Shown here: positions 1 to 5,799 of the stretch, one piece after another
Numbering within the stretch: position 1 is the stretch's first letter
Layout of the letters: each line of letters starts with the position of its first letter
Source: Cyanobacteria bacterium T3Sed10_376R1m
GTDB lineage: Bacteria > Cyanobacteriota > Cyanobacteriia > Cyanobacteriales > Cyanobacteriaceae
Assembly (NCBI GenBank): GCA_003566215.1
Contig: PXEJ01000301.1
Location: forward strand, 1 to 8,044
DNA length: 8,044 nucleotides
Direction: 5' to 3'
The notes under the pieces: model-generated
The model's database searches: none
The model's input: only the letters and a program-made list of their open reading frames with translations
Told to the model about the DNA's origin: nothing
Made by a program: the position numbers and the translations under genes

Positions 1-4
1 AAAG

Positions 5-78
5 GGCGAACGATGGGACTCGAACCCACGAATGGCGGAACCACAATCCACTGCCTTAACCACTTGGCTACGCTCGCC
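5..78 (-). tRNA. trnH: tRNA-His (anticodon GTG)
   Basis: The minus strand folds into a complete cloverleaf. The seven-pair acceptor stem is GCGAGCG (77-71) with CGTTCGC (12-6). The D stem is GCC/GGC. The anticodon stem GTGGA/TCCGC encloses the loop TTGTGGT, so the anticodon is GTG (His). The T arm is GTGGG-TTCGAGT-CCCAT. The extra G at position -1 (base 78) pairs with discriminator C73 (base 5); this is the identity element of bacterial histidine tRNA and supports the call. The CCA tail is not encoded, because C, T, T, T follow, so it would be added by nucleotidyltransferase. Confidence 0.96.
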
Positions 79-90
79 GTACATTAGAAG

Positions 91-96
91 ATTATA
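91..96 (-). promoter_or_regulatory. putative -10 box of the tRNA-His promoter
   Basis: The minus strand reads TATAAT, a perfect -10 hexamer, ending 12 bases before G-1 of the tRNA. This would give a leader of only about five bases, as expected for a tRNA gene. The -35 region is poor: TAGATT is the best match at a spacing of 17. The call rests on the -10 match and its position only. Confidence 0.4.
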
Positions 97-137
97 ACAT
101 ACAATAATAAAATAATCTACTTAAATTACAAAAAAAT

Positions 138-533
138 ATGAATCCCCTTTCAGAATCAAAACGCCTTCCCCTATCAATCTTTGCCGCCATAGGAGGTTCT
201 TTATGTCTTGTCTTGGGAGGAATCTTACTTTTTACAAACCCTCACCAAAAAAAATATGAAGAATTTGCATCCGCACAATTAAGCCTCTACGCTAAAGAAA
301 ATCTCTGTCAAGCAAACTCATCAGGCATTGATCAAGTTATCAAAAGTCAAGTATGTCACATGATGGTAGAAACAGGGAAAGGTCAACTTCCCAGAGTAAT
401 TAGAGAAACAACCACCCGAAATAACTACTTTATTCTTAGTATTTATGACACCAATCTTTATCTTTATAAATTCAGAACCATTGGTATATTTAACAACTTT
501 TATGTTCTGAGTGCTGACCAAACCTATGAATAA
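138..533 (+). CDS. DUF4359-like single-pass membrane protein
   Basis: A 131-residue protein resembling the cyanobacterial DUF4359 family, whose function is unknown. A short polar N-terminus (residues 1-11) is followed by one hydrophobic segment (about 12-32). The typical FTNP motif at 32-35 comes next, then Y40-E-x-F-A. Two cysteines (C57 and C73) could form a disulfide if the C-terminal part lies outside the cytoplasm. The C-terminal part has the alternating hydrophobic pattern FILSIYDTNL (98-107) and IGIFNNFYVL (115-124), probably a small beta-rich domain. The family assignment is from recall of its pattern, not a search. No Shine-Dalgarno sequence precedes the ATG (the leader is A-rich), which is common in cyanobacteria. 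The gene stands alone on its strand, 60 bases past the tRNA, and converges on the small basic gene. Confidence 0.8.
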   Translation: MNPLSESKRLPLSIFAAIGGSLCLVLGGILLFTNPHQKKYEEFASAQLSLYAKENLCQANSSGIDQVIKSQVCHMMVETGKGQLPRVIRETTTRNNYFILSIYDTNLYLYKFRTIGIFNNFYVLSADQTYE

Positions 534-554
534 AACTCTAATATTCTTATAACC

Positions 555-598
555 AAAAACCACCCCCAATAAGCTAAAAATTAGCAGATAGCGGTGGT
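555..598 (-). terminator. Probable terminator of the rbp / small basic gene unit
   Basis: Read on the minus strand, ACCACC (598-593) pairs with GGTGGT (564-559), followed by a run of five T (559-555). Inside it a second perfect hairpin, GCTAA-TTT-TTAGC (585-573), stacks within the loop. The T run follows only on the minus strand, so the structure serves the leftward genes; it starts 31 bases past the stop at 630. The T run is short, so efficiency is uncertain. Confidence 0.5.
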
Positions 599-629
599 GT
601 ATTATTGCGATAAGATCAAACCGTTAGAA

Positions 630-806
630 TTAATCTTGATTCTTATTATCATTGTTATTGTTGTCAGATTGTTCAGTAGAACTGCCCGTGCTATTGTAGT
701 CTCTTCTTTTGAACTTAGAATTAAAACGAGTAGTTTTTTTTCTAAATTGACGAGCGTAAGCCTTATTACGTTCTGCTTTTTCTTTTTTAGGATTGCTTTT
801 AGCCAT
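630..806 (-). CDS. Small, very basic protein (58 aa), unknown function
   Basis: Reading the minus strand from ATG at 806-804 to TAA at 632-630 gives 58 residues starting MAKSNPKKEKAERNKAYARQ. An antisense open frame (594-884) covers this gene, but the minus frame is the believable one. It has a good Shine-Dalgarno (GAGG, 815-812, five bases before ATG), strong composition bias and co-orientation with rbp. Fifteen of the first 35 residues are Lys or Arg, with Phe/Tyr at intervals (Y17, F21, F28, F32), suggesting nucleic-acid or ribosome contact. The last 20 residues are a polar, Asn/Asp-rich tail, probably disordered. It lacks the features I expect of ribosomal protein S21, which is often encoded beside cyanobacterial rbp genes. 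I do not recognise a named family. It lies 134 bases downstream of rbp and is probably co-transcribed with it. Confidence 0.72.
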   Translation of the reverse strand: MAKSNPKKEKAERNKAYARQFRKKTTRFNSKFKRRDYNSTGSSTEQSDNNNNDNKNQD

Positions 807-822
807 TATTTCCTCATATATA

Positions 823-888
823 AAATGTTTACACTTCTAAAATGGAGGCTGTTAAATAAAATTAAAGAACCCCCAAACATTTAGAAGT
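823..888 (-). promoter_or_regulatory. Alternative-pairing inverted repeats between rbp and the small basic gene
   Basis: In the minus-strand RNA, ACTTCTAAATG (888-878) can pair with CATTTTAGAAGT (844-833) with one bulged A. The overlapping AAATGTTT (882-875) can instead pair perfectly over 8 bp with AAACATTT (830-823). The two pairings share bases 882-878, so they exclude each other. The second ends only 7 bases upstream of the Shine-Dalgarno (815-812) of the downstream gene. This could be a processing or translation-control element, or it could be chance in AT-rich DNA. Confidence 0.35.
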
Positions 889-940
889 AATTATTCAATA
901 GTGAATTATAAGTATTGAATTTCATCGTAAAAACAGCAAA

Positions 941-1237
941 CTAGAAACGAGAGCCACCTCTGCGACCACCGCCACCACCGAAAGAACCTCTGTCTTCACG
1001 GGGTCTAGCCTTATTTACCTTCAAATCACGACTCATCCACTCTGCACCATCGAGAGCTTCAATTGCTGCATCCTCTTCCGCTTCAGTTTCCATTTCAACA
1101 AAAGCAAAACCACGCATACGACCAGTTTCTCTATCGGTGGGAATATGAACTCTCTTTACCGTACCATATTCTGCAAAGACTTCACTAAGGTCATTTTGAC
1201 CCACACTATAGGAAAGATTTCCTACATATATCGACAT
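941..1237 (-). CDS. rbp: Single-RRM glycine-tailed RNA-binding protein (cyanobacterial Rbp)
   Basis: A 98-residue protein with one RNA recognition motif and a short Gly/Arg tail. RNP-2 is IYVGNL (residues 3-8) and RNP-1 is RGFAFVEM (42-49), with the aromatic residues that stack on RNA bases. The RRM spans about 2-77. The tail (84-98) is rich in Gly with Arg and ends in Phe, like the type of Rbp that in other cyanobacteria is often cold-induced. The likely role is binding RNA in the cytoplasm, affecting stability, translation or localisation. The start is supported by AAGGAG (1254-1249), 11 bases before ATG. The upstream gap of 187 bases allows a long leader, and a TATAAT lies at 1379-1374. 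The small basic gene follows on the same strand. The family call is firm; which Rbp paralogue it is, and its targets, cannot be told. Confidence 0.93.
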   Translation of the reverse strand: MSIYVGNLSYSVGQNDLSEVFAEYGTVKRVHIPTDRETGRMRGFAFVEMETEAEEDAAIEALDGAEWMSRDLKVNKARPREDRGSFGGGGGRRGGSRF

Positions 1238-1373
1238 GAATAGACGAACTCCTTAAATTATTGAATTGTAGAGACCTAAGATGGTGTTTATGAAGTCTAT
1301 CAATATTGTACCAAAGTTTAAAATTGTAAATACTGAACAAAAATCGTATCACTTAATCTTTATTCCCTGACTC

Positions 1374-1379
1374 ATTATA
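1374..1379 (-). promoter_or_regulatory. candidate -10 box for rbp
   Basis: The minus strand reads TATAAT, with no convincing -35 at 16-19 bases upstream. Use of this site would give an rbp leader of roughly 130 bases. Long leaders are known for cold-regulated rbp genes in other cyanobacteria, but here this is only suggestive. A weaker TACAAT nearer the gene (about 1302-1307) is an alternative. Confidence 0.25.
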
Positions 1380-1424
1380 ACACCTTAATCATTTTTCATC
1401 ACCTCTTATACTTAAGAAACTTCT

Positions 1425-1769
1425 TTAAGAAGGTAAAAAACGATCCAATGCCGCCTTAAGTGCCTCAATTTCGATGTCAATACTACCATCTTCAGCCGCT
1501 CTAGTAATACACTCACTTAAGTGTTCATCTAAAATAATTCTGGCAACTCTATCTAATGCACCCCGAATAGCGGCAATTTGGATTAAAACTTCTGGACAAT
1601 CCCTATCCTCATTTACCATCGTTTTGATACCTCTGACATGACCTTCAATACGAGATAAACGATTAATTATTTTTCGTTGGGATTCTTCACTGTGGGAATG
1701 ACTATGAACAGATTTATCCTTATGATGATTTGAATTATGATTTGTTATTCCATTATGTGTGGTTCCCAT
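1425..1769 (-). CDS. CsoR/RcnR-family metal-sensing repressor, InrS-like (nickel)
   Basis: A 114-residue, all-helical DNA-binding metal sensor. The family core runs from about residue 31 to 110, with RLSRIEGHVRGIKTMV (37-52) as the signature DNA-binding helix. Predicted metal ligands are C58, H83 and C87. Their spacing (25, then 4) matches the C53-H78-C82 set of Synechocystis InrS, and H26 falls where InrS has H21. The N-terminal 26 residues hold seven His (5, 11, 15, 16, 22, 24, 26). InrS represses a nickel exporter gene until Ni(II) binds, so nickel derepression is the best guess; copper sensing as in CsoR or cobalt sensing are alternatives. I chose ATG at 1769; an in-frame TTG at 1778 would add three residues. 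Neither has a Shine-Dalgarno. No exporter gene lies beside it in this window. It is divergent from the next gene. Confidence 0.88.
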   Translation of the reverse strand: MGTTHNGITNHNSNHHKDKSVHSHSHSEESQRKIINRLSRIEGHVRGIKTMVNEDRDCPEVLIQIAAIRGALDRVARIILDEHLSECITRAAEDGSIDIEIEALKAALDRFLPS

Positions 1770-1808
1770 TTTGGTCAAAAAGTTTGAGTTTAAATAAATA
1801 TTTTTCTT

Positions 1809-1839
1809 ATTATAGTCGATTTATCTCTTTAGCTTCCAA
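1809..1839 (-). promoter_or_regulatory. candidate promoter of the InrS-like regulator gene
   Basis: On the minus strand TTGGAA (1839-1834) and a perfect TATAAT (1814-1809) are separated by 19 bases, giving a leader of about 30 bases before ATG at 1769. The -35 matches four of six consensus bases and the spacing is slightly long, so confidence is moderate. Confidence 0.4.
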
Positions 1840-1885
1840 AACAACTGTCTGGTATGGGGTGTGTCTAGGAAAAAAGATTATATTA

Positions 1886-1905
1886 TGTTATGATAATCAT
1901 TAGGA
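1886..1905 (+). promoter_or_regulatory. Fur/Zur-type 7-1-7 operator in front of the 124-aa gene
   Basis: Bases 1891-1905 read TGATAATCATTAGGA. Against the Fur-family 7-1-7 consensus TGATAATNATTATCA this is 7/7 in the left arm and 5/7 in the right. Against the 19-base Fur box it is 14/19 (1886-1904). It ends 41 bases before the ATG at 1947 and overlaps TATGAT (1889-1894), a plausible -10 element, so a bound repressor would block transcription. Whether iron (Fur) or zinc (Zur) is sensed cannot be told from the box. Confidence 0.5.
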
Positions 1906-1946
1906 TCTTAACAATTTTTAACAAAACATTAAGGAGAAATAATTTA

Positions 1947-2321
1947 ATGGCTGGTCTATTTGGTTGGTTTAAAAGTAGAAATAATAACAATCAGGGTGCT
2001 TACTTTTTAGAACCTGATGATGCAAAAACCTATGGTGATATTGACTATATGCGTAAAAGTAAAACTGTACGCAGAACTTTTCCTAAAACTTTAGGTAATA
2101 ATAAAGGTGCAGAATTCATTCAAGAAGTTTCTTCTATGAAAGCGGCGAAGAAAAACGGTCTTCAACAAAATAGTAGCTCTATTTCTACACAAAGCAGTTC
2201 TCAATCTGAATCTTTCACTTCTGAATCTTCTTTTCAGCCTAGTGAAGTTGACAAACGTCGCTCCACTGACACGAATATGGATATGTTCCGTAATATGGCT
2301 AAAGGTATTAAAAGAAAATAA
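1947..2321 (+). CDS. Unrecognised 124-aa protein with Ser-rich linker, probably conserved in cyanobacteria
   Basis: I set the start at 1947, not at the upstream in-frame ATG (1890). AAGGAG (1931-1936) lies 10 bases before 1947, and the extra 19 residues would run through the Fur-like box. The protein opens with a short amphipathic stretch, MAGLFGWFKS. A block that looks conserved (19-50) follows: YFLEPDDAKTYGDIDYM, then a basic RRTFPKTL. A Ser/Gln-rich, probably disordered linker covers about 75-98. The C-terminus is basic (MDMFRNMAKGIKRK). There is no signal peptide or clear membrane helix, so it is probably cytoplasmic or peripherally membrane-bound. I do not recognise a named family and assign no function. 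It is divergent from the InrS-like gene, and a strong terminator follows, so it is probably monocistronic. Confidence 0.82.
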   Translation: MAGLFGWFKSRNNNNQGAYFLEPDDAKTYGDIDYMRKSKTVRRTFPKTLGNNKGAEFIQEVSSMKAAKKNGLQQNSSSISTQSSSQSESFTSESSFQPSEVDKRRSTDTNMDMFRNMAKGIKRK

Positions 2322-2359
2322 AATATTGACATTAAAAGTTGCCAATAAATAATATTTTG

Positions 2360-2408
2360 CCCACGCTAAACTATAGTTTTTTCTTTAGATTAATAGCGTG
2401 GGTTTTTT
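2360..2408 (+). terminator. Strong rho-independent terminator
   Basis: CCCACGCTA (2360-2368) pairs perfectly over nine bases with TAGCGTGGG (2394-2402), followed by TTTTTT (2403-2408). The loop is 25 bases and can form a small internal pairing (CTAAA with TTTAG). It ends the plus-strand 124-aa gene. The T run reaches into the stop codon of the convergent mannosidase gene. Read on the minus strand the hairpin is followed by CAAAATA rather than a T run, so it should terminate leftward transcripts less well. Confidence 0.88.
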
Positions 2409-5400
2409 AATCATTGCTAAGTTTTTCTTCCTCTATTTGATATGTGGAGATAGATGAAAAACCAACTTTATTTATATTATCAGCATACCCAATATTATTT
2501 TCTAGTAAATTAACTTTAGCTGAGAGATTTAAGTTTAAGCTATTTTTAAATTTAAACTCAGTGTTTTGATGGTGAGATTCATAAAATCTTAATATATAAC
2601 TATTGGGATCTTTTTCTGCTGTTTTAAATGCCATTAATACTAAATTATCAGGTTCTAAGTTGATAAAAGATATTTCTGAAGGCAGTGTTGATGATAATTT
2701 TTTAGTTTCTACTATTAAGGATTGTAAAGGATTATTTAATTCATATCCTTTTTGAATAGTTTTAGCGTCTCTATAATTCCCTTGATGGGGATAAAAACCA
2801 TAGATAAATTCATGATAACCCATATCAGATTGAGAATCTGGCCACTTTGGACTACGAAGTAAACTTAAACGTATTTGATTGGGTTTTGCATCATAACCAT
2901 ACTTACAATTATTCAAAATACTCACTCCATAACTATCATTGCCTAAATCTGCCCAATGATGGGCACATATTTCCCATTTAGCTTTTTCTTGGGGGGTTTT
3001 TGGGTTTGTTGGTTGTTGCATAACTCCACAGGCTACTTCATAATTGAGAGTTTCTGAGACAAAATTAAGGGGGAAGTTAACTTTTAAAAGAGTGTTATTT
3101 TCTTGCCAATTTATTTTATTTTTTATATAAATAATAGGACTATTACAATGTAGTATGTACTCTTGAATAAAAAATGATTGATTGTACTTTTTTGTTACTT
3201 GAATAACTTGTCTTAGGTTTCCTTTTTCTAAATATTTAATAGATACTAATTCAGTATTATTTAGGGGATAGTTTTCATAGTTGGGATCAATATTCCAAGC
3301 ATCCCAATATTGTCCTTTATCTTGAAATAACTGTAGTTGATTACCTTCTCCATTAATATATTCTTGGTCATTAATCAGATCATAAACACTAACTAAATTG
3401 CCTGTATTAGAATCAATTTTTCCTTGAATATATTGATTAATTAATTGAAATTGATCAATGTCATTGTTTAAATTGTTTGTTACAGAATATTTATAATTTT
3501 GAGAGTGTATGTTATTTTTTGGAATCAATAGGTATTCTTTATAGCCGACACTAGGAATTTGGTCAGCTAAAAATAATAACTTATTATCAGCAGATATTTG
3601 AGTTTTTAAAATATTTCGTTCAAAATCAGCAACATAATATTTCTGAGCATCTACATCTATTTCTATTATTTCTGATCTTGCCCAGTTTAAGCTGTTAAAA
3701 ATCACTAATGTTTTATCCTCAGGCAAGGATATTTTAGACTTTTTCACACTTAGGGCAATTAAATTTAAATTCTCATCTAAAATATTTTTTGCATCTTTAA
3801 TAATCTTAGACCAAAGTTGATTAGCTTCCACAAAAACTTGATTAATAGAAGTTCCGGGTAAAATGTCATGAAACTGATTTAACAATACTTTTTTCCATAA
3901 CTCATTAATTTGTTTTTGATTATTATTAACTTTATTAAAAATAATCTTGTTTTGTTTAATTAAAATATCAGTAATTGTAGAAAATAATTCAGCTTGATAA
4001 AGCAAACTTTCTCCATAACGATTGAAATATTTTTGTTCTGCATGAGTTGTATAACAACCCCTGTGTAATTCTAAATATAAATCTTGATCCCAAACAGGAA
4101 ATTTCTCCGCAGAAACAGAACTAATTTTATTTAAATAGTCTTCTGCGTGAGTAAAACAAACATTAGGGAAAAAAGGAGAATCATCATAACGCTTTATGAC
4201 CTCTAACATATCATGGGTCGGACCTCCTCCATGATCGCCTACCCCCGGCAACCAAAAAATATCTTGTAATCCCGTTTGTTTTTCCCAATCAACGCTATAG
4301 TTACTCATAGTGATGGGATTAGTGTCCATTATTCCTGTAATATTGGGGGGAGACATGGTGGTAAAAATGCGACTACCATCGGGAGAGCACCACCAAAAAC
4401 AACCATGGGGAAATTTGTTTGTGTCATTCCAATGTAGTTTTCCTGTTACAAAGTATTTTATTTCTCCTAGTTTTAAAATTTGTGGTAACTGACAAGGAAA
4501 GCCAAAACTATCTGGTAGCCATGCTACTGTATTATATTTACCAAATTTTTCTAAAAAATATTGTTGTCCGTATAGTAGTTGTCTAACTAAGGATTCTCCA
4601 CTGATTAAGTTGACTTCTGGTTCAACCCACATTCCTCCTAGTATTTCCCAAGTTTTGTTTTTAACGGCTTTTTGTATTTGTTTAAATAGTGATGGTTGAT
4701 TGTTTTCTATCCATTGATAAAGATAAGCTGTTGTATGACCAAAAGTTAGATTGTTGTGTTTTTTTTGTAGGTTTAATACAGAGTTAAATGTTCTTTGGGC
4801 AACCTCATAAGTTTCTTCTATTGTCCACAACCAAGCCATATCTAAATGGGCATGACCTAATAAATAAAAGTTTCTTTGTTTTATATACTTTGATAGGGGT
4901 AATAGGTTTTCTCTTAGTATGGTTAAATGGTTATTGAATTTGTTTTGCTCTTTGATTATTGACCAATTAATACAATTGACAGTATCTTCTAATATTTTTT
5001 CTTTTTGAGGATAAAAATTTTTAATATACTTATCTAAAATGGTTAATTCATTGGCAAAAAAACTAGGATCTATAAAACCATTTGGATTTTCATAAAGACA
5101 ACGAGAAAACATTAATCCACCGATGTCATGGCTAGGACTTGTTAAACGTAAACTGATAATAAATTCTTGATTTGGTTGGGCATTCTTTGTTATTAAAATT
5201 CTACTTGATGAGTCAAATAAATCTCCTTCACATACTAATTGTTCATTGATAAATATTTGTGCAGATTCTGCCCACCAAGTAAGTGCTATTCTCAGAGATA
5301 AGTTTTGGAGAGGATATTTTGTTAAACTATGGGGGATTATAATTTTTTGGGCAAACCATCTTACTTTATTCCCTTTTTCCCAGACTAGATATTCTTTTTC

Positions 5401-5538
5401 GTTGACTTTTGCATTTTTCCACTGGGAACTTAATTCTAGGGGAGGATTGAGAGTATTTTCTTCGCTAAATAGCCAGTTATTTTGGATATTTAACTCTGTT
5501 AAATGTTTTAGATTATTGATTGCTTGATTAATTAACAT
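2407..5538 (-). CDS. Alpha-mannosidase, glycoside hydrolase family 38
   Basis: A 1043-residue retaining, zinc-dependent alpha-mannosidase that removes alpha-linked mannose from glycans. The length and domain order match the cytosolic MAN2C1/vacuolar Ams1-like group. There is an N-terminal beta-rich region (about 40-150). The GH38 catalytic domain (about 223-490) carries HAHLDMAW (229-236), with H231 and D233 as zinc ligands, and WLPDSFGF (340-347), with D343 as predicted nucleophile and zinc ligand. GVGDHGGGPT (432-441) follows, with H436 a possible fourth ligand. The middle helical domain (about 490-590) has HRGCYTTHAEQK and NQFHDILPGT. A C-terminal beta-sandwich region (610-1035) completes it. 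No signal peptide is seen, so it is probably cytoplasmic. The gene is intact but more AT-rich (about 27-30% GC in lines I counted) and richer in Asn/Ile/Lys than its neighbours. No Shine-Dalgarno precedes the ATG. It stands alone with no sugar genes beside it, so the substrate is unknown. Confidence 0.95.
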   Translation of the reverse strand: MLINQAINNLKHLTELNIQNNWLFSEENTLNPPLELSSQWKNAKVNEKEYLVWEKGNKVRWFAQKIIIPHSLTKYPLQNLSLRIALTWWAESAQIFINEQLVCEGDLFDSSSRILITKNAQPNQEFIISLRLTSPSHDIGGLMFSRCLYENPNGFIDPSFFANELTILDKYIKNFYPQKEKILEDTVNCINWSIIKEQNKFNNHLTILRENLLPLSKYIKQRNFYLLGHAHLDMAWLWTIEETYEVAQRTFNSVLNLQKKHNNLTFGHTTAYLYQWIENNQPSLFKQIQKAVKNKTWEILGGMWVEPEVNLISGESLVRQLLYGQQYFLEKFGKYNTVAWLPDSFGFPCQLPQILKLGEIKYFVTGKLHWNDTNKFPHGCFWWCSPDGSRIFTTMSPPNITGIMDTNPITMSNYSVDWEKQTGLQDIFWLPGVGDHGGGPTHDMLEVIKRYDDSPFFPNVCFTHAEDYLNKISSVSAEKFPVWDQDLYLELHRGCYTTHAEQKYFNRYGESLLYQAELFSTITDILIKQNKIIFNKVNNNQKQINELWKKVLLNQFHDILPGTSINQVFVEANQLWSKIIKDAKNILDENLNLIALSVKKSKISLPEDKTLVIFNSLNWARSEIIEIDVDAQKYYVADFERNILKTQISADNKLLFLADQIPSVGYKEYLLIPKNNIHSQNYKYSVTNNLNNDIDQFQLINQYIQGKIDSNTGNLVSVYDLINDQEYINGEGNQLQLFQDKGQYWDAWNIDPNYENYPLNNTELVSIKYLEKGNLRQVIQVTKKYNQSFFIQEYILHCNSPIIYIKNKINWQENNTLLKVNFPLNFVSETLNYEVACGVMQQPTNPKTPQEKAKWEICAHHWADLGNDSYGVSILNNCKYGYDAKPNQIRLSLLRSPKWPDSQSDMGYHEFIYGFYPHQGNYRDAKTIQKGYELNNPLQSLIVETKKLSSTLPSEISFINLEPDNLVLMAFKTAEKDPNSYILRFYESHHQNTEFKFKNSLNLNLSAKVNLLENNIGYADNINKVGFSSISTYQIEEEKLSND

Positions 5539-5613
5539 AGGTTGTCATCTAATTTTATTAATTGCTATTTTTGTTGTGAAAATAAGATTTTCTAATTTTT
5601 AAAGAATATAATA

Positions 5614-5631
5614 TAAATTAATATTAATTTA
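5614..5631. repeat. 18-base perfect palindrome
   Basis: TAAATTAATATTAATTTA is its own reverse complement over all 18 bases. It lies 76 bases upstream of the mannosidase ATG. Perfect symmetry over this length would suit a dimeric repressor, but it contains only A and T in a very AT-rich spacer, so chance is a serious alternative. Confidence 0.5.
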
Positions 5632-5664
5632 CGATATGGAAATCTTATATGATTCAGGAAAATT

Positions 5665-5692
5665 TGATCCCCCTTAGCTCCTTAATAAGGGG
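5665..5692. repeat. CCCCTTA/TAAGGGG intergenic hairpin repeat
   Basis: CCCCTTA (5670-5676) and TAAGGGG (5686-5692) form a 7-bp inverted repeat around a 9-base loop, preceded by GATC. It is one of the few GC-rich patches in the spacer. It resembles the short C-run/G-run elements (GATCCCCC...TTAATAAGGGGG) scattered between genes and at mobile-element ends in many cyanobacteria. This is recalled resemblance; a single copy is visible here. No transposase is near. Confidence 0.5.
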
Positions 5693-5775
5693 AAAATTCT
5701 ATTTCAAATTATCACAAATGATTTAGGGATACTAGAGATTATTGAAAATTATTATAATTACTTTTAGTTACTTTT

Positions 5776-5799
5776 AATATTTTATTTTGTTAAAATATT
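5776..5799. repeat. 9-bp perfect inverted repeat upstream of phrA
   Basis: AATATTTTA (5776-5784) and TAAAATATT (5791-5799) flank the six-base loop TTTTGT. The repeat ends 48 bases before the phrA ATG, so it may overlap the promoter or leader. It could be an operator or an RNA hairpin. The arms are pure A/T, so the stem would be weak and a chance origin is possible. Confidence 0.4.

Noticed and set aside
630..806. Small basic gene as rpsU (ribosomal protein S21)
   Set aside because: Position beside rbp suggested it, but the characteristic S21 segments are absent and the sequence differs throughout.
594..884. Plus-strand open frame of 96 codons
   Set aside because: It lies antisense to the small basic gene. 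Its product is a run of Leu/Ile/Val/Phe expected from the complement of Lys/Asn codons, and no ribosome site precedes it.
1402..1434. CTTCTT/AAGAAG symmetry at the end of the InrS-like gene as a terminator
   Set aside because: The loop is too small or needs a bulge, the stem is weak, and no T run follows on the minus strand.
1848..1866. GGTATGGGGTG as an InrS/CsoR operator
   Set aside because: Only a single G-run half is visible, with no matching C-run partner at the expected spacing, so there is no dyad to support it.
1890..1946. Upstream ATG extending the 124-aa protein by 19 residues
   Set aside because: The extension runs through the Fur-like box and promoter region and lacks a Shine-Dalgarno, while ATG at 1947 has AAGGAG 10 bases upstream.
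4310..4492. Plus-strand frames inside the mannosidase gene (also 5246-5527)
   Set aside because: Both are antisense to conserved GH38 sequence, with no supporting signals.
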